A stretch of 64,000 nucleotides of DNA from Actinopolymorpha pittospori (lineage in GTDB: Bacteria > Actinomycetota > Actinomycetes > Propionibacteriales > Actinopolymorphaceae). The notes under the pieces are model-generated. The model saw only the letters and a list, made by a program, of their open reading frames with translations, did no database searches and had not been told where the DNA came from. Where the stretch lies: contig NZ_JADBEM010000001.1 in NCBI RefSeq assembly GCF_014873875.1, positions 9,548,001 to 9,612,000 of the forward strand, read 5' to 3'. Position numbers and translations under genes: made by a program. This document shows, piece after piece, positions 7,031 to 16,383 of this stretch (position 1 is the first letter of the stretch; each line of letters opens with the position of its first letter).

Positions 7031-10000
7031 GTGAAGGCCCGACGCACCCTCGCTGCCATCGTCGCCGTCACGGCCGCGACCGCCGGCACCCTCGGCACGG
7101 CGGGATCCGGGACGGCCGCCGTGGCTGCCCCTGCCCCTGCCCCGGACGCAGCCGCGCGCGCGACCGTCGCGACCGCTGCCCACCAGGCAGGTACGGGTGC
7201 GCCCGGTGGGCACACCTACTCCCTCACCCTGATCACCGGCGACGTGGCCCGGCTGACCGTGCTACCGGACGGCCGGCAGACGGCCACCCTGGACAGCGGA
7301 GACAGCGGGGACAGCGGGGACAGCGCAGGGCGCGGCTATCACCTGAGCGAGCGCGACGGCGACGTCCAACTCGTCCCGGACGAAGCACTTCCCTACGTCG
7401 CGAGCGGTCAGCTCGACGCCCGCCTGTTCAACCTCAGCGAGCTCGTGGCGCAGGGCTACGACGACCGGTCCGGCGGCTCGATCCCCGTCCTGCTCACCGC
7501 GCCCACCGGAGCCCGTGCCACGAAGACGCTGCCCCGCACGCCCGCCGCGACCAGCCGGACCCTGGCACTGCCCAGCGCCCACACCCTGGCCGTCACGCCG
7601 CGCAGGGGCGCGGTGCGCGACTTCTGGCGTTCCATCGACGACGACAGCCCCGGCGACGGCGTCACCCGCCTGGCGAGCGGCATCGGGAAGGTCTGGCTGG
7701 ACGCCAGGCTGCACGCGACTCTGGACCAGAGCGTTCCCCAGATCGGCGCACCGACGGCCTGGCAGGCCGGCTTCACCGGGAAGGGCGTGAAGGTCGCCGT
7801 CCTCGACTCCGGCTACGACGCCGGCCACCCCGACCTCGCGGGACGCGTCAGCACGGCGAGGAGCTTCGTACCCGACTCCGACGGGGTTTCGGACCACTTC
7901 GGCCACGGGACCCACGTGGCCTCGACCGTCGCTGGTTCCGGCGCCGCGTCCGGCGGCTCCCGCAAGGGGGTGGCACCAGAGGCCGACCTGGTGATCGGCA
8001 AGGTCCTCGACGACACCGGCGGTGGCCAGGAGTCGTGGGCGATCGCCGGCATGCAGTGGGCGGTCGACCAGGGCGCCCGGGTGGTCAACATGAGCTTCGG
8101 CGGGTTTCCCTCCGACGGGAGCGATCCGGTCAGTGCGGCGGTCGACGAGCTGTCCGCCAGCAGCGACGCGCTGTTCGTCGTAGCGGCCGGCAACGTCGGA
8201 CCGCAGGCCGGCACGGTCACGGCCCCTGGCGCGGCGAGCGCCGCGCTGACGGTCGGAGCTGTCGACAAGCAGGACCAGCTGGCGTCGTTCTCCAGCCGCG
8301 GTCCTCGACTCGGTGACGGTGCGGTCAAACCCGAGGTGACGGCGCCGGGTGTCGCGATCGCCGCGGCCCGCGCCGCCGGTACCGACCTCGGCTCCGACCT
8401 GAGCGAGTACTACACGTCCATGGACGGTACGTCGATGGCGACGCCGCACGTGGCCGGTGCCGCCGCGCTCCTCGCCCAGCGACACCCGGACTGGTCCGGA
8501 AGCCAACTCAAGAACGCCCTGGCGAGCACCGCGCGGCCCACGGACGGGGTATCGGTCGCCGCGCAGGGGGCCGGCCGGATCGACGTCTCCCGAGCCGTGA
8601 CCGAACCGCTCGAGGTCAGCGCGGCGAGCGTCTCGTTCGGCCCGCTGCCCTGGACCGGGGATCCGCGCCCGGCGCTCACCCGCGAAGTGACCTACCGCAA
8701 CCCCACGAAGAAGGCGGTGCGGCTCACCCTCGACCTGTCCGTACCGAGCCTCGGGGCCGGCGTGCGCCCCGCGGCCGCGCTCACCCTCGACAAACGGGTG
8801 ATGGCGATCGGGCCCGGCCGGACCGCCACCGTGACCCTGCGGCTGGACTCCGACCACACCGAGCCCGGCAGCTACGCCGGTGTGCTGCTCGCCCGTGGCG
8901 AGACCACGACGCTGCGGACGCCGGTCGGGTTCACGGTGGGCGCTCCCACGCACGACGTCACCGTCTCGGTGACCGACCGGGACGGCGGGACCAACTTCGG
9001 GATCGGCAGCGACGTCGAGGTGTGGAACCTCGACACCGGTGAGCTCACCCTGCAGGCGATCGGCGCCGAGGGCAGCACGACGCTGGCGGTACCGACCGGA
9101 CGCTACTCCCTGATGGTGTTCGCGAATCTCCCGTATCCGGGCGGGTGGCAGACCAGGGCCGTCGCGATGCTCGGCGACCCGGAGGTGTCGATCACCGGGC
9201 CGCGGTCGTTCCACTTCGACGCCCGTGACGCGGACCCGGTGTCGCTCACCACGCCACGCGCGGCGGATCCGGGCAACTTCGGGATCGCCTGGCACCGCAG
9301 CGCCGGTGATCGCTCGGAGGTGAGCGGCAAGGGCCTGTCCGGCGACGTGACCAAGGAGGTCTACGTCCAGCCGATGCCCCGGGTGAGCACCGGCACCTTC
9401 GAGTTCCTGCACCGCTGGGACCTCGCCCAGCCGCAGCTGACGGCGCGGATCACCGGGCCTGGAGGCTTCCGCCTTCCGACGCCACGACCCGCCGAGCTCG
9501 CTCCCACCTTCGTCGGCGACGGCCGGGTGCGTGTCGTCGATGGCGGGTCGGGAACTCCGGCGGAGCTGGCGAAGGTCGCGGCACGGGGATCGGTGGTGCT
9601 CGTCCAGCATCTCGAGGGTCAGGTGTCGGAGCAGGCGCGGGCCGCGGCCGCCGTGGGGGCGCGCGTGCTGTTCGTGTACAACGACACGACGGCCGGCCCC
9701 CTGAACGAGTCGGCGGAAGGCGCCACGATCCCGGTCTACCAGCTGGAACGCGTCGAGGGTCTCCGGCTTCGGGCGCTCCTCGCGAAGGCGGCCCAGCCCT
9801 GGAAGGTGCTGCCCGGCACGACCGGTAAACCGGGCGAGACCAGCGAGCCGGTGCGGATCGATCTCGCCGGAGTCTCCGGGAGCGGCTCCACCTACGACGT
9901 GATCTTCCGCGAGACGAGGCTCGACCGGCCGATCCGCCACGACCTGAAGCGCGTCCCACTCGCGACCATCCGTACCGACTACCACCAGCAGGCGGTTACG

Positions 10001-10921
10001 GCCACCGGTCACCGGGAGGACAGCAACGCGTTCCTGCCCGGCATCGCCGTCGGGTTCGGGCTCGTCAGGTCGGTCACGACCCCGCTGCGCCGCACCGACT
10101 ACGTGAGCGCCGACCCCGACACGCAGTGGGTGACCTCCACCGACGCCGGCCCGTTCGGCCTCAGCGGGCACGAACTGTCGGTGGCCCGGAGCTTCCGACC
10201 GGGACAGCGGGTCGACCGGGTGTGGTGGCCGGCGATCATCCGTCCCGCCGTTCCCGACATCACCGGCGGCGAGGTCGAGGGGTTGCCGGTGGCACGGTTC
10301 GAGGACGCCATCCGGATCGTCGTCCCGCAGTTCGTGTCCGGCGACGGGCAGATCTACGGCTACGCCGACAAGAACGACACGACCAGCCTGGTCCTGCGGC
10401 GCAACGGCACGGAGGTGGGACGGGCCGACTGGTCGGCCGGCCAGTTCGTCGTGCCACCGTCGCCCGCTGACTACGAGCTCGAACTCGACGTACGACGGGC
10501 CGCCGACACCTGGACCCGGACCTCCACCGCCTCGCACACGGTCTGGACGTTCCGCTCCGGGCACGTGTCGGGACGCGAGGTCCTGCCGCTGCCGCAGGTC
10601 GGCTACCGGCTGGACACCGACCTCCACAACCAGGTCGGCGCCAACCGCCCGGCGTCGCTGGTCCTCTCACCCGGCTACCAACCGGGTGGCCGGGGCCCGG
10701 GCGGATTCCGGGTCAGCGCCGCGATCTCCTACGACGATGGGGTGCACTGGCGGAGCCTTCGTACGAGGAACGGTCACGGGGACACCGTGGTGGCCACCGT
10801 GCCGCCCGCACCGAAGGGCGCCGGGGACCCGACCGTCCGCGTCACCGTCACCGACCGGGCCCACAACAAGCTGACCCAGACGATCGAGAAGGCCTGGCAC
10901 ACCGGAGGTACGGCCCGCTAG
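7031..10921 (+). CDS. Large secreted subtilisin-like serine protease (S8)
   Basis: About 1296 aa. The start chosen is GTG 7031, preceded by GGAGG at normal spacing; a GTG 15 bases upstream overlaps that site. A Sec signal peptide (KARRTLAAIVAV...AVAAP) opens the protein. The S8 triad is intact: Asp259 in VAVLDSGYD, His292 in FGHGTHVA, Ser468 in MDGTSMATPHVAG, with the oxyanion Asn in AAGNVG. A long C-terminal region includes a PA-like domain (ARGSVVLVQHLEGQ, then ARVLFVYND) and beta-rich repeats. The size and layout match actinobacterial S8 proteases of more than 1000 aa. A short GDS-GDS-GDS repeat sits in the pro-region. Extracellular protein degradation is likely. Confidence 0.93.
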   Translation: MKARRTLAAIVAVTAATAGTLGTAGSGTAAVAAPAPAPDAAARATVATAAHQAGTGAPGGHTYSLTLITGDVARLTVLPDGRQTATLDSGDSGDSGDSAGRGYHLSERDGDVQLVPDEALPYVASGQLDARLFNLSELVAQGYDDRSGGSIPVLLTAPTGARATKTLPRTPAATSRTLALPSAHTLAVTPRRGAVRDFWRSIDDDSPGDGVTRLASGIGKVWLDARLHATLDQSVPQIGAPTAWQAGFTGKGVKVAVLDSGYDAGHPDLAGRVSTARSFVPDSDGVSDHFGHGTHVASTVAGSGAASGGSRKGVAPEADLVIGKVLDDTGGGQESWAIAGMQWAVDQGARVVNMSFGGFPSDGSDPVSAAVDELSASSDALFVVAAGNVGPQAGTVTAPGAASAALTVGAVDKQDQLASFSSRGPRLGDGAVKPEVTAPGVAIAAARAAGTDLGSDLSEYYTSMDGTSMATPHVAGAAALLAQRHPDWSGSQLKNALASTARPTDGVSVAAQGAGRIDVSRAVTEPLEVSAASVSFGPLPWTGDPRPALTREVTYRNPTKKAVRLTLDLSVPSLGAGVRPAAALTLDKRVMAIGPGRTATVTLRLDSDHTEPGSYAGVLLARGETTTLRTPVGFTVGAPTHDVTVSVTDRDGGTNFGIGSDVEVWNLDTGELTLQAIGAEGSTTLAVPTGRYSLMVFANLPYPGGWQTRAVAMLGDPEVSITGPRSFHFDARDADPVSLTTPRAADPGNFGIAWHRSAGDRSEVSGKGLSGDVTKEVYVQPMPRVSTGTFEFLHRWDLAQPQLTARITGPGGFRLPTPRPAELAPTFVGDGRVRVVDGGSGTPAELAKVAARGSVVLVQHLEGQVSEQARAAAAVGARVLFVYNDTTAGPLNESAEGATIPVYQLERVEGLRLRALLAKAAQPWKVLPGTTGKPGETSEPVRIDLAGVSGSGSTYDVIFRETRLDRPIRHDLKRVPLATIRTDYHQQAVTATGHREDSNAFLPGIAVGFGLVRSVTTPLRRTDYVSADPDTQWVTSTDAGPFGLSGHELSVARSFRPGQRVDRVWWPAIIRPAVPDITGGEVEGLPVARFEDAIRIVVPQFVSGDGQIYGYADKNDTTSLVLRRNGTEVGRADWSAGQFVVPPSPADYELELDVRRAADTWTRTSTASHTVWTFRSGHVSGREVLPLPQVGYRLDTDLHNQVGANRPASLVLSPGYQPGGRGPGGFRVSAAISYDDGVHWRSLRTRNGHGDTVVATVPPAPKGAGDPTVRVTVTDRAHNKLTQTIEKAWHTGGTAR

Positions 10922-10948
10922 GTGCCACCGCACACAGGACACCCCGAT

Positions 10949-10987
10949 GGTGGGGTGGTGGGCCACCTGGTGGCCGACCACCCCACC
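10949..10987. terminator. Bidirectional hairpin terminator between convergent genes
   Basis: A 19-bp inverted repeat with one mismatch (arms 10949-10967 and 10969-10987, the innermost bases forming the loop) lies between the subtilase stop and the P450 stop. Both transcripts converge on it. There is no clear T-tract. Confidence 0.65.
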
Positions 10988-11080
10988 CCCGACTCCCCCT
11001 ACCCAGGAACCCACCCGGGCTAGGCCAGAACGACCCCACGAACTGCCAGGAGTGCGCCCGAAAGAGGCGCGACCGGGTGG

Positions 11081-14000
11081 TCAGGCGAAGACGTCCTGCT
11101 GGAAGCGCCCGGCGTCCTCGAGTTCGCGGAGCCACCGTTCGCCGTCCTCAGGGGTACCGCCACGCCGCTGGAGGTGGATCCTCACCAGCGCCTCCCGGAC
11201 CGCGGGCGCCATCCGCGCGCCGTCACCGCAGACGTAGATGTGACCGCCCGCCTCGAGCGCCGACCAGACGCCGTCGGCCTCGGCCAGCAGGGCGTCCTGG
11301 ACGAACCGGTACGGGTGTCCGCGCAGGCTGGAGTAGGCCAGGTGGATCTGCACCACTCCGGCGCGTTCCCAGTCCTCGAACTCCGCCCGGTAGAGCCAGT
11401 CGTGCTCGGGATGCCGGCACCCGTAGAAGAGCTTCGCCGGTCCCACGGGGCGGCCGGCGGCCGCCACGGCCGCGCGTTCCTCGACGAACCCGCGGAGCGG
11501 GGCGATGCCCGTGCCCGGACCGACCAGGATCATCGGGGTCGCGGGGTCGGCGGGTGGCTCGAAGGCCGGAGCCGGCGTGCGTACGTAGCCGAAGAACACG
11601 TCGCCGGGCGCGAGCCGCGCGAGGTACTGCGAGCACAGGCCGCGGTACTCGCCCGCGCCCGCCCAGGCGGGCCCCTCCACCAGGCCGACGGTCAGCCGCG
11701 CATGGCGCGGGTCGACGCTCGGCGAGGACGAGATCGAGTAGAAGCGCGGACGGATCGGCCCGGCCATCTCCAGGAACGCCTCCAAGGGCAGCTCGAGTGC
11801 GGGGTAGCGCTCGAGCACGCCGAGGATCGACACCCGCTTCGCGAGGATCTCCTCGGCGTAGCGCGCCTCCGCCTCGTCGGCGTCGTCGACAGAGCCGGAG
11901 CCTGCGGGGCCGGAGCCTGCGGGGCCGGAGCCTGCAGGGCCGGAGCCTGCGGGGCCGGAGCCTGCGGGGCCGGAGCCGGAGTCGTCAGGCCCGGAGCGGG
12001 CGGTACCGGTGTAGGCCGCCAGCTCCCGTTTGGTCCATGGGCACCTGGTGTGGTCGGCGAGTGCCCGCAGCTGAGCCCGGGTGGCGACCTCCTGCAGTTC
12101 GACGAACTCCGTCAGCAGCAGATCGACCAGGACCGGAACGCCCACCGGCAGATGCGTGGGCCGGTCGTCCTCCTGGTGCAGCCGAACCACCTGACCGGCC
12201 GGCACCCGGAGCCGCTCCTTCGCCCAGGCCACGAGCTCCGGGTCGTTCTTCGCGAACACCGCGAGGTGGTTTCCGGTCTGGTAGGTCATCCCCTCCGGCA
12301 GTTCGACGACGAGCGACCTCGCGGCCGGACGCGGCGCCTCCAGGCTGAAGTCCCACAGGCCGGTGGGGTCGGAGACGAGTTCCTCGCTCGCGACCACCCT
12401 GATCGGGACGGCCTGCTCCGACACCACGGCCGGGCGGATCTCAGCCTCGCTCAGCACGTCCAGGCGGTAACGCGGCCCGTCGGTCGTCGCCGGGTCGGCG
12501 CCGTAGTCGCGGGCGAGCGCCGACCACAGCGTGTCCGTCCAGGTGTTCGCCATGCCGTCGAAGTCGCCCGCGGCATCGGCCTCCCCGCGGGGCACGACGG
12601 CGGTCGCCCCCGCGGCGAGGAGGGTGGCCTCGACCCGCTTCGGAAAGGCCTGGTACGTCGACCACTGGGTGTTGCCACAGCCGAGTACCGCGAACCGAAG
12701 TCCGGACAGCACGTCCGCGGCAAGCCCGCCGGTCCGGCTGAGCTGGTAGAAGCGCTGGGCGTTGTCGGGGGCCTTGCCGTTGTAGCTCGCGGTCGCGACC
12801 AGCAGCAGCTCGCCGGTGGGTGGTGTTCCGGACTCGATCTCGCCGGCGAGTTCGTCGAGTGTGGTCAGGGTGGTGTCGAAACCCGACCGCCGGGCACGGT
12901 CGGCCAGCTGCTGCGCGAGGTCCTCGGTGCTGCCCAGGTTGGAGCCGTAGGCGACGCGAAGTCCGACGCCGAGGGCGCGGACGTCGAAACAGACGGAGTC
13001 CGTCGCGGCTTCGCCGTCCCCGCTCGCCCGCGTCGAGTCCGGTCCGAGGACCGCGCGTTCGTGCGGTTGGCGTTCGCGTACACGGATCGTGAACCCGTCC
13101 GGCTTCAACGTCAAGGTCTGCTTGACATGGAGCTGGTAGGCGTGCGGGTCGGACAGCGCGAACCGTTGCAGCACGAGAGCGAGCGCGAGGCGGGCCTCGG
13201 TGAGGGCGAACTGGCGTCCGATGCAGGCGCGTTCGCCGTTGCCGAAGGGCTTGTAGGCGTGCGGATGGTGACCGGCCTTGTTCTCCGGCAGCCACCGGTC
13301 GATGTCGAACTCCTCCGGGCGTTCCCACGCGCCCGGATGGTGGTGCAGGGGTTCGAGCAGGACGCTGATCTTCTGCCCCTTGGGCAGGGCGTAACGGCCC
13401 CCGATCACGGTGTCCTCGTACGCCCTCAGACCGAACGCCGGAATCGGCGACCACAGCCGCAGGGTCTCGTCCAGGATGCGCGCAATGACGTCGAGCTTCA
13501 TGGTCGTCTCGTAGTCCGGGACGCTCTCACCGGGCAGCAGCTGGTCGACCTCGGCATACGCCCGGGCCAGCACGTGCGGGTTGCGCAGCAGCAGGTAGAG
13601 CGCGAAGGAGAGCAGGCCGCTGGTCGTCTCGTGTCCGGCGATGAGGAACGTCAGGACCTGGTTGCGGATGTTCTCGTCGCTCAGCCGTTCACCGGTCGTC
13701 GGATCGCTCGCGTCGAGCATCAGGCCGAGCAGGTCGCGCACCCCGGCCTGCCCACCGGCGCGGCGTTGCCGGATCACCTCGTCGACGAGCGTCTGCATGG
13801 TGTGGATGTCCGCCTGGTAGGCGCGGTCCTGCTTTCGGCGCAGCGTGGTGACGAACGGCAGTTGCCGCGTCCGCATCATGGCCTCGACGAGCGCGTTGCT
13901 CATCGCCTGGAGGAACGGGTGCAGCTGCTCGTGCTCGAAGGAGTGGAAACGGTGGCCGAACCCGGTGAGGGAGATCGTGTCCAGCGTCAGCCGGGTCATG

Positions 14001-14437
14001 TCCTCCGCCACCATCAGGTCGACACCCTGGTGGTGCTGCCATTTGGCGACCAGTTCCTGCGCGACCTCGAGCATCTGCGGGAAGTACGCCCGCATCGACC
14101 GCTGGCTGAACGCCGGCATCAGGATGCGGTGGGCGTGTCCCCAGCTCGGTTCGTCGTGCCGGGCGGTGAAGAGTCCGTCGCCGCTGAAGTTCCGCACATG
14201 GCTCAACGGCGGGTCGATCGTCTTGTAGAAGCGCGATTCGTCAGACAGTTCGGCCACCAGGTCGGGGTCGTAGACGAAGGTCACGACGCGTCCGCCCAGC
14301 CCGATCTGGTAGATGCCCCCGGGGTAGTTCCCGGCCAGACCGGCGAGGTACCGGCTCGGACCGTCGGCCGGAATCTGCAGCGTGTTGCCGACGACGGGCA
14401 GGCCACGCGGGGAGGGGATTGGCCGGAGGTCGGTCAA
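11081..14437 (-). CDS. Self-sufficient cytochrome P450 / NADPH-P450 reductase fusion (CYP102, P450 BM3 type)
   Basis: 1118 aa. Haem domain 1-460: I-helix AGHETTS (267-273), ETLR (324-327), haem-thiolate FGNGERACIG with Cys405. Phe90 aligns with BM3 Phe87 and Trp99 with BM3 Trp96. An FMN flavodoxin domain (about 493-640) is followed by an FAD/NADPH reductase domain with RPRFYSISSSP, GPGTGIAPLRGF and YVCGDGARM. It probably hydroxylates or epoxidises fatty acids or similar lipids using NADPH. Two oddities: a (GPAGS)5 insertion around 824-850, and a C-terminus ending DVFA where BM3 has a flavin-stacking Trp. The TTG start is supported by GAGGAG seven bases upstream. Probably repressed by the divergent TetR. 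Confidence 0.96.
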   Translation of the reverse strand: MTDLRPIPSPRGLPVVGNTLQIPADGPSRYLAGLAGNYPGGIYQIGLGGRVVTFVYDPDLVAELSDESRFYKTIDPPLSHVRNFSGDGLFTARHDEPSWGHAHRILMPAFSQRSMRAYFPQMLEVAQELVAKWQHHQGVDLMVAEDMTRLTLDTISLTGFGHRFHSFEHEQLHPFLQAMSNALVEAMMRTRQLPFVTTLRRKQDRAYQADIHTMQTLVDEVIRQRRAGGQAGVRDLLGLMLDASDPTTGERLSDENIRNQVLTFLIAGHETTSGLLSFALYLLLRNPHVLARAYAEVDQLLPGESVPDYETTMKLDVIARILDETLRLWSPIPAFGLRAYEDTVIGGRYALPKGQKISVLLEPLHHHPGAWERPEEFDIDRWLPENKAGHHPHAYKPFGNGERACIGRQFALTEARLALALVLQRFALSDPHAYQLHVKQTLTLKPDGFTIRVRERQPHERAVLGPDSTRASGDGEAATDSVCFDVRALGVGLRVAYGSNLGSTEDLAQQLADRARRSGFDTTLTTLDELAGEIESGTPPTGELLLVATASYNGKAPDNAQRFYQLSRTGGLAADVLSGLRFAVLGCGNTQWSTYQAFPKRVEATLLAAGATAVVPRGEADAAGDFDGMANTWTDTLWSALARDYGADPATTDGPRYRLDVLSEAEIRPAVVSEQAVPIRVVASEELVSDPTGLWDFSLEAPRPAARSLVVELPEGMTYQTGNHLAVFAKNDPELVAWAKERLRVPAGQVVRLHQEDDRPTHLPVGVPVLVDLLLTEFVELQEVATRAQLRALADHTRCPWTKRELAAYTGTARSGPDDSGSGPAGSGPAGSGPAGSGPAGSGPAGSGSVDDADEAEARYAEEILAKRVSILGVLERYPALELPLEAFLEMAGPIRPRFYSISSSPSVDPRHARLTVGLVEGPAWAGAGEYRGLCSQYLARLAPGDVFFGYVRTPAPAFEPPADPATPMILVGPGTGIAPLRGFVEERAAVAAAGRPVGPAKLFYGCRHPEHDWLYRAEFEDWERAGVVQIHLAYSSLRGHPYRFVQDALLAEADGVWSALEAGGHIYVCGDGARMAPAVREALVRIHLQRRGGTPEDGERWLRELEDAGRFQQDVFA
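11895..11977. repeat. 15-bp tandem repeat (5 copies plus partial) inside the P450-reductase gene
   Basis: The unit CCGGAGCCTGCGGGG is repeated five times, with one variant copy at 11925, then a partial copy. It is in frame and encodes (GPAGS)n on the minus strand. It falls in the connecting/FAD part of the reductase as a flexible linker. Slippage could change its length without breaking the frame. Confidence 0.9.
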
Positions 14438-14512
14438 GGGAGCTCCTCACGATGACGCCGCCAGGCGGTGGCCCGGCGGAGGCGCGTTTCCGGGTGCTGG
14501 CGGATTACCAGC

Positions 14513-14570
14513 CATACGCCGTATGACGCGAAACCATACACCGTATGGCTGCTAGCGTACGACGTATGGT
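14513..14570. promoter_or_regulatory. Array of TetR-type operators between P450 and tetR genes
   Basis: Two palindromes, CATAC-GCC-GTATG (14513-14525) and CCATAC-ACC-GTATGG (14534-14548), are followed by a weaker third copy (GTAC-GAC-GTATGG, ending 14570). Centres are about 21-22 bp apart, two helical turns, so bound dimers would sit on one face. The second and third copies overlap the possible tetR start codons, which suggests tight autorepression together with control of the P450. Confidence 0.8.
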
Positions 14571-15342
14571 TACGCGGGCGGGACCGACGGACGGCGGGGC
14601 AGGCGGGTCGAGGGGCGGCCCCGCGAGCGGAGCCCGACGAGACTCCCCCCACCTGACCGCCGAGCGGATCCACGCGGCAGCGTTGCGGCTCGTCGACGTC
14701 GACGGGATCGACGCCCTGAGCATGCGCAAACTCGCGGCGACGATGGGCGTCAACCCGATGTCGCTCTACCACCACGTGCCCAACAAGGCCGCTCTCCTGC
14801 GCGGCATCTGCGGCCTCGCCGTGGCCGAACTCGACATCCCGGTCCGCGCCGACGCGGACTGGCGGGACCAACTCAGACAGATCGCCCACAGCTACCGTTC
14901 ACTCGCGCACCGGCACGGCAACCTCATCACCTACCTGATCGCCAATCCGGGCTTCATCCAGCGGGACGGAGCGCTGTGGACGGCGCTGTGCGAGACCCTC
15001 GCGCGGGCCGGCATCCCCGCCGAGGAGGTGGTCCGGATCGGCAACGTCCTCCTGACGTTCGTCTCCGGCTTCCTCCTCGCCGAGGTCAACGGCACCCTGG
15101 GTGACCTGCTCCGTTCGGGGCCCGCGAGCGGCGAGGGCGAGCAGCCGGACGACGGCGCGGCCGACGCCGCGGCCGACGCCGCGGAGTTCGACCGCGGCTT
15201 CGAGGCCGGGCTCGAACTCGTCATCGCCGGCCTGGAGGCCCACGGCGCGAGCGCGGCCACCCCCGCGAAAACGTCCCGGTCCGGCACCGCCCCGCGCCGG
15301 CGCGGCGGCCGCACGGCGCGGCCGAACCACCTGGGCCGGTGA
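14545..15342 (+). CDS. TetR family repressor, likely regulator of the P450 gene
   Basis: The N-terminal HTH (LSMRKLAATMGVNPMSLYHHVP) is followed by a TetR_C-type ligand domain. The protein ends in an Ala/Arg-rich tail. Starts at 14545 and 14566 are both possible; neither has a ribosome-binding site, so translation may be leaderless, and both lie in the operator array. The gene is divergent from the P450 fusion. This matches the known pattern of CYP102 genes with adjacent TetR-type repressors (Bm3R1 in Priestia). Its 3' end overlaps the next gene's GTG as GTGA, so the two are translationally coupled. Confidence 0.88.
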   Translation: MAASVRRMVTRAGPTDGGAGGSRGGPASGARRDSPHLTAERIHAAALRLVDVDGIDALSMRKLAATMGVNPMSLYHHVPNKAALLRGICGLAVAELDIPVRADADWRDQLRQIAHSYRSLAHRHGNLITYLIANPGFIQRDGALWTALCETLARAGIPAEEVVRIGNVLLTFVSGFLLAEVNGTLGDLLRSGPASGEGEQPDDGAADAAADAAEFDRGFEAGLELVIAGLEAHGASAATPAKTSRSGTAPRRRGGRTARPNHLGR

Positions 15343-16073
15343 CCGACTCACCGGGCCCGGCGGCCGACCCGGGCCGACCGGGTGGACACGACGAACCTGG
15401 TCGGCACCCGCCGATGCCGACCATCTCCCTGGGCCTGCTCGCCCTGGGTGCGGGCGCCACGGACGCGCTGAGCTGGGCCGGCCTCGGCGGCAGCTTCACC
15501 AGCGTGATGACGGGCAACCTCGTCCTGCTCGGCCTGGCCCTGGGAGAACCCGCGCCCATGGGTGCGGTCCGGCCCGCGGTGGCGATCTGTGCGTTCATCG
15601 TCGGGGTGTACGTCGCGGCGCTCTGGCTGCGACGAGCCCGGGCGGAGGATGCCACCTCCTGGCCGGACCGCGTCAGCGTCACCCTCGGAATGGTCGCGCT
15701 CGTCCAGGTCGGCGTACTCCTGTGCTGGCTCGCCGGCCTCGGCGACGGCGGTCCCGGACAGCAGAGCGTCCTGATCGCCCTGTCGGCGATCGCGATGGGC
15801 GCGCAGAGCGCGGCGGTCAGCGCCCTCGCCCTCGCCGGCGCCGCGACGACCTACCTCACCGGGACGCTCGCGTCACTCACCACCGAACTCGCGACCACCG
15901 GCCGACCGGCCACGATGCGCCGACGGTTCACCGTCCTCCTGGCCCTGCTGCTGGGCGCGGTCCTGGAAGCCGCCCTGCTGACCGGCGTCCGGCCGGTGGC
16001 GCCGGCCCTGCCGCTCGTCGCCACGCTCGCGGCGATCGTTGTGATGGGCCTACGACGACCGGCCCGCCCCTGA
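15339..16073 (+). CDS. YoaK family (DUF1275) membrane protein
   Basis: 244 aa with six or so hydrophobic segments and the DUF1275 signature: an early ATDALSWAGLGGSFTSVMTGNLV stretch (positions about 40-62), later TTYLTGTLASL. The GTG start overlaps the stop of tetR (GTGA), indicating coupled translation. The function of YoaK proteins is unknown; a transport role is often assumed. Coupling to the P450 repressor suggests it handles the same ligand or product, which is inference only. Confidence 0.85.
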   Translation: MTDSPGPAADPGRPGGHDEPGRHPPMPTISLGLLALGAGATDALSWAGLGGSFTSVMTGNLVLLGLALGEPAPMGAVRPAVAICAFIVGVYVAALWLRRARAEDATSWPDRVSVTLGMVALVQVGVLLCWLAGLGDGGPGQQSVLIALSAIAMGAQSAAVSALALAGAATTYLTGTLASLTTELATTGRPATMRRRFTVLLALLLGAVLEAALLTGVRPVAPALPLVATLAAIVVMGLRRPARP

Positions 16074-16383
16074 CCGCCGGGGCGAGCGGTGCGTCCACAC
16101 CATTCACACCATCCCGGCAACCCCGGCGAAGACGGGATCAAGGGGCGCGAGTCAGGTGGGTGCGGCGCGGTCGATTCCAAGCCCCGGTCCAAGCCCCGGG
16201 CGGTCCGGGAGCCGAGCACTCGCGCACGAGGGCCGCCGGAATGGACGGGAACAGGACGAACGCGAGCGGAGACCGGGACCAGAGAAGGACCACAGAAGGA
16301 CCCCGTGGCAGGGCTGGAGGTCATCTCGCGGGCTAGCATCGGGTCCGACACATGTCAACGTCTCCTTGCCTCGATGTACGACC
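16074..16383. other. Intergenic region, no gene seen
   Basis: About 310 bases between the YoaK gene and the GltD-like gene. Open frames here have poor codon structure. It contains a 12-bp tandem near-repeat (CCAAGCCCCGGT then CCAAGCCCCGGG, 16177-16200) of unknown meaning. I see no convincing promoter. Confidence 0.4.

Noticed and set aside
11895-11977. Repeats as a CRISPR-like array
   Set aside because: Units are contiguous with no spacers and code for a Gly/Pro/Ala/Ser linker in frame.
11174-14455. Very long plus-strand open frame opposite the P450-reductase
   Set aside because: It is the antisense frame of a clear CYP102 gene; its translation lacks family motifs and is an artefact of high GC third positions. 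The same holds for the long frames opposite the subtilase (7262-10627) and the flavoprotein (3444-5879).
16156-16383. N-terminal extension of the GltD-like protein
   Set aside because: The frame is open, but the extension is low-complexity and does not resemble the family; the normal start is 16384.
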